This document shows, piece by piece, positions 1 through 8,236 of a stretch of DNA of 64,000 bases. The first letter of the stretch is position 1; the number at the start of each line of letters is the position of its first letter. The notes under the pieces were generated by a model. It made no database searches. It had not been told where the DNA came from and saw only the letters and a list, made by a program, of their open reading frames with translations. The position numbers were made by a program, and so were the translations under genes. The DNA comes from Kineococcus terrestris (lineage in GTDB: Bacteria; Actinomycetota; Actinomycetes; Actinomycetales; Kineococcaceae). The stretch lies in assembly GCF_041020765.1 (NCBI RefSeq), contig NZ_JBEUEJ010000001.1, one strand, 5' to 3'.

Positions 1-124
1 GGTCCAGGCGCGCGACTACCCGGTGCTGCAGGGCGCCGTGCTGCTGTTCGCCCTCGTCTTCCTCGTCGTGAACCTGGTGGTCGACCTGCTGTACACGAAG
101 CTCGACCCGAGGATCTCCGCGTGA
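1..124 (+). CDS. ABC importer permease, DppB/OppB type, C-terminal fragment
   Basis: Only the last 40 codons lie in the window, read from base 2 and stopping at TGA 122-124. They encode a final hydrophobic helix followed by a short tail ending DPRISA, the usual ending of DppB/OppB/GsiC permeases (LYTKLDPRI). The next permease starts inside its stop codon (GTGA at 121-124), so the two are translationally coupled. It would be the first membrane subunit of the peptide/nickel-type importer encoded by the next three genes. The rest of the gene, and probably the substrate-binding protein, lie upstream of the window. Confidence 0.85.
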   Translation, partial: VQARDYPVLQGAVLLFALVFLVVNLVVDLLYTKLDPRISA

Positions 125-1086
125 GCGCCGCGACGGGTCCTGCGGCGGACCGCGCGACGGGCGCGGCCGCGCCGGTGGCGGTGCGCCCGGCGCGCAGCGG
201 CGCGCTGGTGGCGCTGAAGCTGCTGCTGACCTCGCCGCAGTCCCTGTTCGCGCTCGTGGTGCTCCTCGGTGTCGTCGTCGTGGCGGTCTTCGACGAGCAG
301 ATCGCGCCCACGGGGTTCAACGAGGTGGACGTCGAGCAGCGGCTGCAGCCGCCCGGGCCGGGGCACTGGTTCGGCACCGACGACCTGGGCCGCGACGTGC
401 TCTCGCGCGTCGTGCTGGGCGCGAAGGTGTCCCTGCAGGTGGGCGCCGTGGCGGTCGGGTTCTCGCTGGTGTGCGGGACGGTGGTGGGCCTGCTGGCCGG
501 GTTCTACGGCCGCTGGGTCGACACGGTCCTCATGCGCTGCATGGACGTGCTGTTCGCCTTCCCGGCGTTCCTGCTGGCCATCGCGGTCATCGCCGTGCTG
601 GGGCCGGGCATCACCAACGCGATGATCGCCATCGGCGTCACGTACACCCCGGTGTTCGCGCGGGTGACGCGCTCGGCGGTGCTGGGGGTGCGCGAGCAGG
701 TGTACGTGCGGGCCTCGCGCTCGGTGGGGGTGAGCGACCTGCGGCTGCTGGCCCGGCACGTGCTGCCCAACGCCGCTCCGCCGATCATCGTGCAGACGAC
801 CGTGAGCCTGGCGTTCGCCGTGCTGGCCGAGGCCGCCCTGTCGTTCGTGGGGCTGGGCACCCAGCCGCCGGACCCGTCGTGGGGCCGGATGCTCGCCGAG
901 GGCCGCGGCTACATCGAGCTGGCGTGGTGGATCGCGGTGTTCCCGGGCCTGGCGATCGTGCTGCTGGTGCTGGCGTTCAACCTCGTCGGCGACGGGCTGC
1001 GCGACGTGCTGGACCCGCAGCAGCGCAGCGCCCTGGAGGCCGCGCGGGCCCGGCCGGGCCGGCGTCGGCGGGGGGTCCGCCCGTGA
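121..1086 (+). CDS. ABC importer permease, DppC/OppC type
   Basis: A 321-residue inner-membrane permease of the peptide/opine/nickel (PepT) family. It has the typical first helix at about 35-58, an extracytoplasmic loop with the GTDDLGRDVLSR motif characteristic of DppC/OppC/NikC, then five further helices. The EAA loop that docks on the ATPases is near residues 195-216 (RASRSVGVS...LLARHVLPN). Start GTG 121 overlaps the previous stop; its own stop overlaps the GTG of the first ATPase. Together with the upstream permease it forms the translocation pore. The substrate (di/oligopeptide, nickel, opine or oligosaccharide) cannot be read from this subunit. The organism also secretes a xylanase encoded 4 kb away, so xylo-oligosaccharide uptake is a possibility, but only an inference. 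Confidence 0.93.
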   Translation: MSAATGPAADRATGAAAPVAVRPARSGALVALKLLLTSPQSLFALVVLLGVVVVAVFDEQIAPTGFNEVDVEQRLQPPGPGHWFGTDDLGRDVLSRVVLGAKVSLQVGAVAVGFSLVCGTVVGLLAGFYGRWVDTVLMRCMDVLFAFPAFLLAIAVIAVLGPGITNAMIAIGVTYTPVFARVTRSAVLGVREQVYVRASRSVGVSDLRLLARHVLPNAAPPIIVQTTVSLAFAVLAEAALSFVGLGTQPPDPSWGRMLAEGRGYIELAWWIAVFPGLAIVLLVLAFNLVGDGLRDVLDPQQRSALEAARARPGRRRRGVRP

Positions 1087-2165
1087 GCGGGGACGCGCTG
1101 GCGGACGTGGTGCTGGACGTGCGGGACCTGCGGGTGCGCATCGACACCCCGCGCGGGACGGCGCACGTCGTCAACGGCCTGGACTACGCGGTCCGCGCGG
1201 GCGAGACCGTCGCCGTCGTCGGCGAGTCCGGCAGCGGCAAGAGCGTGTCCGTCATGGCGCTGCTGGGGCTGCTGCCGCGCACCGCGACCGTCACCGGTAC
1301 GGCCGCGTTCGAGGGCCGCGACCTGCTGGCGATGAGCGAGGCGCAGCTGCGCGGGGTCCGCGGCAACGGCGTCGGGATGGTGTTCCAGGACCCGATGACG
1401 TCGCTGAACCCCGTCCTGACGATCGGGCGGCAGCTCACCGAGGGGCTGCTCGCGCACCGGAAGGTGGGCTCCAAGAGGGCGGCGCGCGAGCGGGCCGCGC
1501 AGCTGCTGGCCGACGTCGGCCTGCCCGACCCGCGCGGCGCGCTGGAGCGCTACCCGCACGAGCTGTCCGGCGGGATGCGCCAGCGCGTCGTCATCGCCAT
1601 CGCCCTGTCCGGCGACCCGCGGCTGCTCATCGCCGACGAGGCCACCACCGCGCTCGACGTCACCGTGCAGGCGCAGATCCTCGACCTGGTGCGGCGGCTG
1701 CAGGACGAGCACGGCACCGGCGTCGTGTGGATCACGCACGACCTCGGGGTGGTCGCGGGCACCGCCGACCGCGTGCTGGTCATGTACGGCGGGCGGTGCG
1801 TGGAGGACGGCGGCGTCGACGACGTGTTCGCCCGCCCCGCCCACCCGTACACGCAGGGCCTGCTCGGGGCCCTGCCCGCGCTGGACGGCAGCACGCCCGG
1901 GGAGGACCTCGTCGCCATCCCCGGCACGCCGCCGCCGCCGACCGACCTGCCGCCCGGGTGCGTGTTCTTCCCGCGCTGCCCCGTGCGCGGCGACGAGCGG
2001 TGCGCCACCGAGCAGCCGCCGCTGCTGCAGGTGGCCTCCGGGCCGCCGGGCGCGGTGCCGCACCGGGCGGCGACGTTCTGCCGCGCCGACGTCCGCGACG
2101 CGCTCGCGGACGGCGGCGCCGAGGACCCCGCGGGGCGACCCGCGGCAGGGGAGGGGGCCGCGTGA
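1083..2165 (+). CDS. ABC importer ATPase, DppD/OppD type
   Basis: A 360-residue ATP-binding subunit. The longer open frame reaches back to 471, but GTG 1083 overlaps the previous stop (GTGA) and begins the normal DppD N-terminus. Walker A GESGSGKS is at residues 47-54, the signature LSGGMRQRV near 160-168, and Walker B LLIADEATTALD near 180-191. The C-terminal oligopeptide-transporter domain keeps the cysteine cluster PPGCVFFPRCP...C near 291-308, which in characterised DppD/OppD proteins can hold an iron-sulfur cluster. It pairs with the next ATPase as the heterodimeric motor of the importer. Confidence 0.94.
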   Translation: MSGDALADVVLDVRDLRVRIDTPRGTAHVVNGLDYAVRAGETVAVVGESGSGKSVSVMALLGLLPRTATVTGTAAFEGRDLLAMSEAQLRGVRGNGVGMVFQDPMTSLNPVLTIGRQLTEGLLAHRKVGSKRAARERAAQLLADVGLPDPRGALERYPHELSGGMRQRVVIAIALSGDPRLLIADEATTALDVTVQAQILDLVRRLQDEHGTGVVWITHDLGVVAGTADRVLVMYGGRCVEDGGVDDVFARPAHPYTQGLLGALPALDGSTPGEDLVAIPGTPPPPTDLPPGCVFFPRCPVRGDERCATEQPPLLQVASGPPGAVPHRAATFCRADVRDALADGGAEDPAGRPAAGEGAA

Positions 2166-3202
2166 CCGGGACGAGCGAGACGCTGCGAGGGGACGTCCTG
2201 GTCCGCGCCCGCGACCTGCGGGTGCACTTCCCCGTCCGGGGGACGGGCCTGCGCCGGAAGCGGGTCGGTGCCGTGCGCGCCGTCGACGGCGTCGACCTGG
2301 AGGTCCGGCGCGGGGAGACCCTCGGCCTGGTCGGGGAGTCCGGCTGCGGCAAGTCCACGCTCGGCAACGCGCTGCTGCGGCTGGTCGAGCCGACCGGCGG
2401 GACCGTCGAGTTCGACGGCACCGACGTGACGGCGCTCGGCAAGCGGGAGCTGCGGGCGCTGCGCCGGCGGGCGGTGATGGTGTTCCAGGACCCGTACGCC
2501 TCGCTGGACCCGCGCACCACCGTCGGGCAGACCGTCGCCGAACCGCTGCAGGTGCACGGGCTGCACCCCGGCCGCGAGGCGCGCGCCGCGCGCGTGGCCG
2601 AGCTGCTGGAGCTGGTGGGGATGGACCCGTCGGTGGCCTCGCGCTACCCGCACGAGTTCTCCGGCGGGCAGCGCCAGCGCGTCGGCATCGCCCGCGCGCT
2701 GGCCGGTGAACCGGACTTCGTCGTCTGCGACGAGGCCATCGCCAGCCTCGACGTCAGCGTGCAGGCGCAGGTCCTGAACCTCCTGCGCCGCCTGCAGCGG
2801 CAGCTCGGCCTGACGTACCTGTTCGTCTCGCACGACCTGTCCGCCGTGCGGCACGTCAGCGACCGCATCGCCGTCATGTACCTGGGGCGGGTCGTCGAGG
2901 TCGGCACGGCCGAGCAGGTGTCCACCGACCCGCAGCACCCGTACACGCGGGCGCTGCTGTCGGCGGTGCCCGTGCCCGACCCGGTGCGCGAGCGGCGCCG
3001 CGAGCGGATCGTCCTGGCCGGGGACGTGCCCTCGGCCTCGGCGGTGCCGTCCGGCTGCCGCTTCCGCACCCGCTGCCCGCAGGTGTTCGAGCCCTGCGCC
3101 GACGTCGACCCGGCCCTGCAGGAGGTCCGCGGCGGACAGTCCGCGGCGTGCCACCTGCACGGCGTCGTGGGCGTCGGGGACCGCGCCGCCGCGACCCGCT
3201 GA
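2162..3202 (+). CDS. ABC importer ATPase, DppF/OppF type
   Basis: A 346-residue second ATPase of the importer, coupled to the first by a GTGA overlap at 2162-2165. Walker A GESGCGKST lies near residues 58-66, the signature FSGGQRQRVGIARAL near 163-177, and Walker B FVVCDEAIASLDV follows. The C-terminal oligo-HPY domain carries PSGCRFRTRCPQVFEPC. Having two distinct full-length ATPases is the normal Dpp/Opp arrangement. A strong hairpin 8 bases after the stop ends the operon. Substrate unknown. Confidence 0.94.
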   Translation: MTGTSETLRGDVLVRARDLRVHFPVRGTGLRRKRVGAVRAVDGVDLEVRRGETLGLVGESGCGKSTLGNALLRLVEPTGGTVEFDGTDVTALGKRELRALRRRAVMVFQDPYASLDPRTTVGQTVAEPLQVHGLHPGREARAARVAELLELVGMDPSVASRYPHEFSGGQRQRVGIARALAGEPDFVVCDEAIASLDVSVQAQVLNLLRRLQRQLGLTYLFVSHDLSAVRHVSDRIAVMYLGRVVEVGTAEQVSTDPQHPYTRALLSAVPVPDPVRERRRERIVLAGDVPSASAVPSGCRFRTRCPQVFEPCADVDPALQEVRGGQSAACHLHGVVGVGDRAAATR

Positions 3203-3209
3203 CCGGCGC

Positions 3210-3245
3210 GGCCGCACCGCGGGGGAGGACCCCCGCGGTGCGGCC
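3210..3245 (+). terminator. Intrinsic terminator hairpin after the importer operon
   Basis: A perfect 16-bp stem: left arm GGCCGCACCGCGGGGG (3210-3225), loop AGGA (3226-3229), right arm 3230-3245. There is no U tract, which is common in actinobacterial terminators. It lies between the importer (+) and the RidA gene (-), so it can stop transcription from both sides. Confidence 0.85.
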
Positions 3246-3263
3246 GGACGCCGGCCGGCGGGG

Positions 3264-3929
3264 TCAGTGCGCCTGGTGCTGCTCGGGGTAGACGGCGTCG
3301 ACCTCGATCTCCACGAGCCAGCCCGGCACCGGCAGGGTCGCGACCTCCAGCGCCGAGCGGGAGGGCACGGCGGCGTTCTCGCGCAGCGGCGGTGCGGGCT
3401 CGCCGGTGCCGAGGACGACGTCGACGGCCTCGCGGGTCTCCAGGTCCACGTTGGCGAACCACTGCCGGTACGCGCGGTTCCAGCCGGCGAAGTCCGCGAC
3501 CTCGGCGCCGGGCTCGTTGTCGAGGAACACGCGCATGGTGATGACGTCGTCGACGTCGAGGCCGACCGACTCCAGGTTCTGCTGGATCGCGGCCAGGGCG
3601 TTCAGGCCCTGCGCCTCGGTGAGCGTGACGCCCTCGGGCAGCTCGCCGCCGAAGGCGTCCAGGTCGACGTACGCCTCGGGGGTGCCGGGCTCGGCGTCGG
3701 GGTTCGCCGCCGACGGCCCGGTGCCGGAGGACTTGTAGAGCGCCACGTCGGCGCCGATCCCGACACCGCGGGCGATGTTCGGGTTCGTCGCGCCGACCGG
3801 CAGGTTCACCGCGACGGTGCCGGGGGCGGGGGTGCTCCAGCGCTCGGCGGCGACGCCGGCGCCGGCGCCCGCGCCGAGCAGCAGGGCGGCGCCGGCCGCG
3901 ACGGCCAGGGGACGGGAGGGCTTCTTCAC
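3264..3929 (-). CDS. Exported RidA/YjgF-family enamine/imine deaminase-like protein
   Basis: A 221-residue protein with an N-terminal signal peptide (KK...R followed by a hydrophobic Ala/Gly/Leu stretch, residues 2-28) and a Rid (YjgF/YER057c/UK114) domain at about 85-215. The conserved arginine that binds the carboxylate of the imine substrate in RidA is present in PSRSALEV (R191), and the typical ending LVEIEVDAV follows. Most Rid proteins are cytosolic and about 125-130 residues; this one is longer, with an insertion near 160-185, and appears exported. It lies 37 bases downstream of a Tat-exported FAD amine oxidase on the same strand. RidA hydrolyses reactive 2-imino/2-amino acids, the direct products of such oxidases, so it probably clears the oxidase product outside the membrane. 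Catalysis is inferred from the family. Confidence 0.85.
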   Translation of the reverse strand: MKKPSRPLAVAAGAALLLGAGAGAGVAAERWSTPAPGTVAVNLPVGATNPNIARGVGIGADVALYKSSGTGPSAANPDAEPGTPEAYVDLDAFGGELPEGVTLTEAQGLNALAAIQQNLESVGLDVDDVITMRVFLDNEPGAEVADFAGWNRAYRQWFANVDLETREAVDVVLGTGEPAPPLRENAAVPSRSALEVATLPVPGWLVEIEVDAVYPEQHQAH

Positions 3930-3966
3930 GGGTGGGTCTCTCCTCGGGAGTTCTCGGGGTCCTCGG

Positions 3967-5556
3967 TCAGCTGCTCATGACGCGCTGGTGCAGCGCGGTG
4001 ACGGTGGCGCGCGCCGACGTCATCGCCCCGTGCATCCAGGCGATGGCGTGCGAGAGGTGGTCGCCGGCGAAGTAGACGTTGCCCTGCGGGGCCAGCAGCG
4101 TGCGGTACGCCTGGCCCTCCTGGTCGGCCCAGCCGACCCAGCCGGCCTCGGAGAACCTCGTGACGCCCCAGGAGACGGAGAACGAGGAGGCGATGTCCTT
4201 CCCGTAGACGTCGCCGTGGATCTTCGCGCCGTTGACGACGGCCCGCTGGCGGCGCTGCGCGTGCGGCAGCGCGGCGTACGAGCGGGCCGCGTCGCCGTAG
4301 TTGTAGTAGCCGACGACGACACCGCGCTCGCCGTGGTAGCCGGAGGACGGGTACCAGATGCCGGCCAGGTCCAGGTCGGTGTTCGTGATGCCGCCGTAGA
4401 TGCGGGCGTCCTCCTCCCACCAGCGGCGGGAGTACTCCAGGCCGATCTTGCCGGTGGGCGCGGGCACGGGGGTCTCCAGCGCCGCCTGCACGCCGGGGCC
4501 CAGGTTGTGCGGGACGCGCGCGGCCAGGTGCGGGGGCAGGGTGTTGACGACGAAGTCGGCGGTGGCGGTGCGAGGGACCCCGGCGGCGTCGGTGTAGTCG
4601 ACCTCGCCGCCGGTGGGCGTGGTGCGCACGCCGGTGACCTCGCAGCCGTAGCGGACCTTCGAGGGCCCGACGGCCTTCTCCAGCGCGTAGGGGATGCGGT
4701 CCATCCCGCCGACGGGCTGGAACATCATCATCGCCTGCGACCAGCCGAGCTCGAAGGAGAAGTTCCGGCCGATCCCGCTGCGGACCACGTCCTCCAGGCT
4801 CGGGGCGGGGGAGACGGTGCCGGACTCCAGACCCGCGGCGGGGGCGACGTCGTAGCCGCGCCGGCCCGTGCCGCCGGTGTAGCGGTCGCCCTCGGACAGG
4901 TCGCCGAAGTTGCGCAGGAACACCAGGAGCGCCTCCTGGTCCTCCGCGGTCAGCTCCGCGTCCAGCGCACCGGCGTTCGTCGCCTTGGCCAGCAGTTCCG
5001 ACACGTACCCGAAGGTGTCGGCCTTGGCGGCGCGGTGGGTGATCGAGCGGTTCGACAGGGCGGTGTCGCCGGTGTAGTGGACCAGCGCGTTCGCGTTCTG
5101 GTTGACGAAGGGTTCCAGCGGCACGCCGAGCTCGCGGCAGTAGTCCATCGTCACGTGGTGCTGGGGGATGCGCGCGGGCCCGGCGTTCATGTACTGGCCC
5201 TCGGCGAACCGCACGCGCTGCGTCTCGCCGTTCAGGTCCGTCTCGGTGTCGCCCCCGCGCACCGTCCAGTTGCGCCCGCCGGGGCGGCGGCGCCCCTCCA
5301 GCAGCGTGACGCGGTACCCGGCCTTGCCGAGCTCGTAGGCGGTGGTCAGGCCGGCGATGCCGGCGCCGAGGACGAGGACGGTGCGGGCCGAGCGGCCGGT
5401 GAGGCTGAAGTCGGACGGCTTGGGCGGGGTGAACGCGGCGGTGGGGGCGGCCACCGCGGCGGGGGCCAGGCCCAGCGCGCCCATCGCGCCGAACATGGCC
5501 CCGGCGCCACCGGTGGCGCCGACACCGCGGAGGAACGACCTGCGGGAAACGGACAC
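3967..5556 (-). CDS. Tat-exported flavin amine / L-amino-acid oxidase
   Basis: A 529-residue FAD-dependent oxidase of the monoamine/L-amino-acid oxidase family. It starts with a twin-arginine signal (SRRSFLRG, residues 4-11) followed by a weakly hydrophobic Gly/Ala stretch and APAAVAA, so the folded flavoprotein should be exported by Tat. The dinucleotide fold has GAGIAG at 64-69 and the GG doublet RRPGGRNW; the C-terminal flavin motif YFAGDHLSH...WMHGA is intact. Such enzymes oxidise amines or amino acids to imines, releasing H2O2 and, after hydrolysis, ammonia. The downstream RidA gene fits this chemistry. The exact substrate (aromatic, branched or basic amino acid) is not evident. A putrescine or polyamine oxidase is an alternative. 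Confidence 0.88.
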   Translation of the reverse strand: MSVSRRSFLRGVGATGGAGAMFGAMGALGLAPAAVAAPTAAFTPPKPSDFSLTGRSARTVLVLGAGIAGLTTAYELGKAGYRVTLLEGRRRPGGRNWTVRGGDTETDLNGETQRVRFAEGQYMNAGPARIPQHHVTMDYCRELGVPLEPFVNQNANALVHYTGDTALSNRSITHRAAKADTFGYVSELLAKATNAGALDAELTAEDQEALLVFLRNFGDLSEGDRYTGGTGRRGYDVAPAAGLESGTVSPAPSLEDVVRSGIGRNFSFELGWSQAMMMFQPVGGMDRIPYALEKAVGPSKVRYGCEVTGVRTTPTGGEVDYTDAAGVPRTATADFVVNTLPPHLAARVPHNLGPGVQAALETPVPAPTGKIGLEYSRRWWEEDARIYGGITNTDLDLAGIWYPSSGYHGERGVVVGYYNYGDAARSYAALPHAQRRQRAVVNGAKIHGDVYGKDIASSFSVSWGVTRFSEAGWVGWADQEGQAYRTLLAPQGNVYFAGDHLSHAIAWMHGAMTSARATVTALHQRVMSS

Positions 5557-5668
5557 GGATCTCCTCGTCGTCGCGCGCGGCAGCGCGCGGTCGTGGGGGG
5601 TGGGGCACCGTGGGTGACGGTGCGTGCCCGACCCTGTCGTCCGCGTGTTTCCTGAAGATCAACCGGGT

Positions 5669-5684
5669 GTCACGTCTGCGTGAC
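5669..5684. promoter_or_regulatory. Inverted repeat upstream of the amine oxidase
   Basis: GTCACG (5669-5674), TCTG, CGTGAC (5679-5684): a perfect 6-bp inverted repeat about 110 bases ahead of the oxidase start, within the only non-coding stretch (5557-5725) between the oxidase and the LacI gene. It may be an operator for the oxidase-RidA pair. No regulator is assigned. Confidence 0.4.
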
Positions 5685-5690
5685 GTGTGG

Positions 5691-5727
5691 GACCGCTGTG
5701 CCGCGTGCGACGCGCGGCACAGCGGTC
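5691..5727 (-). terminator. Terminator hairpin of the LacI regulator
   Basis: A perfect 15-bp stem, GACCGCTGTGCCGCG (5691-5705) with its complement at 5713-5727 and a 7-base loop. It begins inside the stop codon of the LacI gene, which is transcribed leftwards into it. Confidence 0.75.
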
Positions 5728-6766
5728 AGCGCCGCGGCGGAACGGTCGAGCGCCGGGGCGGTGCGGTCGAGTGCCGAACGACGAGCGAGGTCGCCAGCTC
5801 CACGCGCGTGCCGCTGACCTCCTGCCCGTCGGCCAGCGACAGCACCGTGCGGGCGGCCGCCGCGCCCATCTCGGCCAGCGGCTGGCGCACCGTCGTCAGC
5901 GGCGGGGAGGCCCACTCGGCCAGCTGCAGGTCGTCGAACCCGACGACCGAGACGTCCTCCGGCACGCGCAGCCCGCGCCGGCGCACCGCCTCGTACACGC
6001 CCAGCGCCATCTGGTCGCTGGCCGCGAAGATGGCGGTCGGCGGGTCCTCCAGCTCCAGCAGCGCCCGCGCCTCGCGGTAGCCGGACTCCTGGTGGAAGTC
6101 GCCCTGGCGCACCAGCGCCGGGTCCATCGCCAGGCCCGCGGACTCCAGCGCCGCGCGGTGCCCGTCCAGGCGCGCCCTGCTGCACAGCAGGTCCGGCGGG
6201 CCGCCGACCAGGGCGGTGCGCCGGTGCCCGAGCCCGACGAGGTGCGTGGTCGCGGCCAGGCCGCCGGCCCAGTTCGTCGCCCCCACCGACGGCACACCGG
6301 CCGGGGGCACGCCCGCGGGATCCACGACGACCAGCGGGACGGAGCGCTCCTGCAGCCACGGCTCCAGGTCGCGCTGCACGTGCGAGGTGACGAGCAGGAC
6401 GCCGTCGCTGCCGCGCGAGCCCAGGTCGTGCAGCCACTGCCGGGCGGCGGTGGCGCTGCCGTGGACGGCGGAGACGACCACCCCGGCGCCCGCGGCCCGC
6501 GCGACCTCCTCGACCCCGCGCAGGATCTCGACCGCCCAGGGGGAGTCGAGGTCGTCGAAGACGAGGTCGAGGAGGCCGGTGCGGGCGCGCGCCGCCGCGG
6601 CGCGCTGCGGCCGGTAGCCGCGCGCCCGCAGCAGGGCCTCCACGCGCTCCCGCGTCGCCGCGGCGACGTCACCGCGGCCGTTGACGACGCGGGAGACGGT
6701 GGGGACGGACACGCCGGCCTCGCGCGCGATCTCGGTGATCGTCACGGGTCGGCCGGGTGTGCTCAC
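5726..6766 (-). CDS. LacI-family transcriptional regulator next to a xylanase
   Basis: A 346-residue LacI/GalR repressor. The N-terminal helix-turn-helix (VTITEIAREAGVSVPTVSRV) spans about residues 8-27, followed by the hinge helix region and a periplasmic-binding-protein-like sensor domain (FDDLDSPWAVEIL, the late EDVSVVGFDDL and the C-terminal LTTVRQP motif). I choose GTG 6766 over GTG 6775 because a TAGCGT -10 box (6774-6779) overlaps the earlier codon, which suggests a leaderless transcript. The gene is followed on the same strand by the GH10 xylanase gene's 3' side (the xylanase gene lies upstream, with its own promoter). It probably senses a xylan-derived sugar and binds the palindrome before the xylanase. 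Confidence 0.9.
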   Translation of the reverse strand: MSTPGRPVTITEIAREAGVSVPTVSRVVNGRGDVAAATRERVEALLRARGYRPQRAAAARARTGLLDLVFDDLDSPWAVEILRGVEEVARAAGAGVVVSAVHGSATAARQWLHDLGSRGSDGVLLVTSHVQRDLEPWLQERSVPLVVVDPAGVPPAGVPSVGATNWAGGLAATTHLVGLGHRRTALVGGPPDLLCSRARLDGHRAALESAGLAMDPALVRQGDFHQESGYREARALLELEDPPTAIFAASDQMALGVYEAVRRRGLRVPEDVSVVGFDDLQLAEWASPPLTTVRQPLAEMGAAAARTVLSLADGQEVSGTRVELATSLVVRHSTAPPRRSTVPPRR

Positions 6767-6773
6767 GGCGCCC

Positions 6774-6779
6774 ACGCTA
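6774..6779 (-). promoter_or_regulatory. -10 box of the LacI gene
   Basis: TAGCGT read on the minus strand, 7 bases before GTG 6766. This geometry gives a leaderless mRNA and decides the start codon. Confidence 0.5.
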
Positions 6780-6832
6780 GCCGGGTGCCGGGCCGTGCGG
6801 GACGGACCCGCGCGGGAGCGGGCCCCGCGGGC

Positions 6833-8047
6833 TCAGCGGCCCCAGCCGGCGCGGGTGGCCGCGCGCAGGGTGTCCTGCAGCGCGTTGTACGCCGGCTTGC
6901 GCTCGTAGGTCTCCGTCGTGACGGTCGCCGAGCCCTCGGAGGGGAAGAACACCGGCACCCACGAGTACTTGTCGGTGAAGCCCCAGATGGTGAAGGACTT
7001 GCACTCGCGCACGTCCAGGCAGGCCTGCAGGGCCCGCTGGTAGTAGTCGGCCTGCTGGGCCAGCTGCGCGGCCGTGGGACCGTCCTCGCCGACCTCCATG
7101 CGCACGTCGATCTCGGTGATGGCGGTCTCCAGGCCGAGGTCGACGAAGCGCTGCAGGTTCGCGCGCAGGTCGTTCGGGAAGCCGTACTGCGTGCTCAGGT
7201 GGCTCTGCGGGGCGAAGCCGTGCACGGGCACGCCGTCGGCCAGCAGGTCCTGGATCAGCTCGTAGTAGGCGTCGCTCTTGGCGTTGAACGACTCCACGTT
7301 GTAGTCGTTGAAGTACAGCTTCGCCTTCGGGTCGGCCTCGTGCGCCCAGCGGAACGCGTCGGCGATGATCCCCGGCCCGAGGCGGGTGATCCAGATGTTC
7401 TCCTCCCGGAACTCGCCCTCCTCGGTGAAGATCTCGTTGGCGACGTCCCACTGCTGGATGCGCCCGGCGTAGCGGCTGACGACCGTGGAGATGTGGTCGC
7501 GCAGGATCTCGCGCAGCTCCTCGTCGGTGAAGTCGCCCTCGGTCAGCCACTCCGGGTTCTGGCTGTGCCACAGCAGGGTGTGCCCGCGCACGACCTGGTC
7601 GTGCTCCTGCGCGAACCGCACGATGGCGTCGGCCGGGTAGAAGTTGTAGAAGCCCTGCTGGGGGTGGATGTACTCCCACTTCATCTGGTTCTCCGCCGAC
7701 AGCGAGGAGAACTCGCGCGCCAGGCGGTCGCGGTACTCCACGTCGTAGGCGAACGGGTCGGCGTACGGCTGCTCCTCGTGGTGGCCGCCGCCGGCCACCG
7801 CCGAGCCGAGGTAGAACCCCTTCGGGGCCGCCGCGCGCAGGGTGTCGCGCGGGTTCTGGTGGTCCTTGAGCACCGCCCGGTCCTTGGCGCGGTCGGCCGC
7901 GCGGTCGTCGACGGCCGTGGAGGGCGCGGCGGTCGCGACGAGCACCGCGGGCGCCGCGACGGCCGCGGCGGCCAGCGCGAGCAGCCGGCGGCCGCGGGGA
8001 CGGGCGGGGACGGGGTGGGTCGTGCGGGGACTGCGGGAGGGGCGCAT
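6833..8047 (-). CDS. Secreted endo-1,4-beta-xylanase, GH10
   Basis: A 404-residue glycoside hydrolase family 10 enzyme that cuts xylan backbones. Residues 1-46 are a long signal peptide with arginines before the hydrophobic core and an APSTA cleavage region; some features resemble Tat, but there is no clear RR motif. The catalytic domain shows the GH10 acid/base WDVANE (E205) and nucleophile ITEID (E312), plus the HTLLWHSQ substrate-binding motif. No carbohydrate-binding module follows, so this is a single-domain enzyme of ordinary GH10 length. ATG 8047 is chosen because AGGAG lies 4 bases before it; an upstream in-frame ATG at 8065 lacks a site. Its promoter and an operator-like palindrome are described separately. 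Confidence 0.93.
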   Translation of the reverse strand: MRPSRSPRTTHPVPARPRGRRLLALAAAAVAAPAVLVATAAPSTAVDDRAADRAKDRAVLKDHQNPRDTLRAAAPKGFYLGSAVAGGGHHEEQPYADPFAYDVEYRDRLAREFSSLSAENQMKWEYIHPQQGFYNFYPADAIVRFAQEHDQVVRGHTLLWHSQNPEWLTEGDFTDEELREILRDHISTVVSRYAGRIQQWDVANEIFTEEGEFREENIWITRLGPGIIADAFRWAHEADPKAKLYFNDYNVESFNAKSDAYYELIQDLLADGVPVHGFAPQSHLSTQYGFPNDLRANLQRFVDLGLETAITEIDVRMEVGEDGPTAAQLAQQADYYQRALQACLDVRECKSFTIWGFTDKYSWVPVFFPSEGSATVTTETYERKPAYNALQDTLRAATRAGWGR

Positions 8048-8076
8048 GTCTCTCCTCGGCTCCATCGCCTGGTTCG

Positions 8077-8097
8077 CTTCCGGAACTGTTCCGGAAG
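8077..8097 (-). promoter_or_regulatory. Operator-like palindrome before the xylanase gene
   Basis: CTTCCGGAAC, T, GTTCCGGAAG: a perfect 10-bp inverted repeat with a one-base centre, lying just downstream of the -10 box in the xylanase leader. The position suits repression by a bound LacI-family protein, and the linked lacI gene is the obvious candidate. Binding is inferred. Confidence 0.7.
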
Positions 8098-8106
8098 GTG
8101 GTCCGG

Positions 8107-8135
8107 ACCCTAGGCAGGCTCACAGGCGGCGTCAA
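8107..8135 (-). promoter_or_regulatory. Xylanase promoter, -35 TTGACG and -10 TAGGGT
   Basis: On the minus strand TTGACG (8130-8135) and TAGGGT (8107-8112) are separated by exactly 17 bases, close to the consensus for the main actinobacterial sigma factor. Transcription would start near 8100, placing the palindrome at about +3 to +23. Confidence 0.75.
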
Positions 8136-8236
8136 GGGTTCACCTGCCGGTGACCGCGGTCCGCCGTCCGGGTGCCTGCGACCCCGTCCCCGCGAGCCCG
8201 TTCCCGCACGTCCCACCGGCTCGTACGCTGTGCCGC

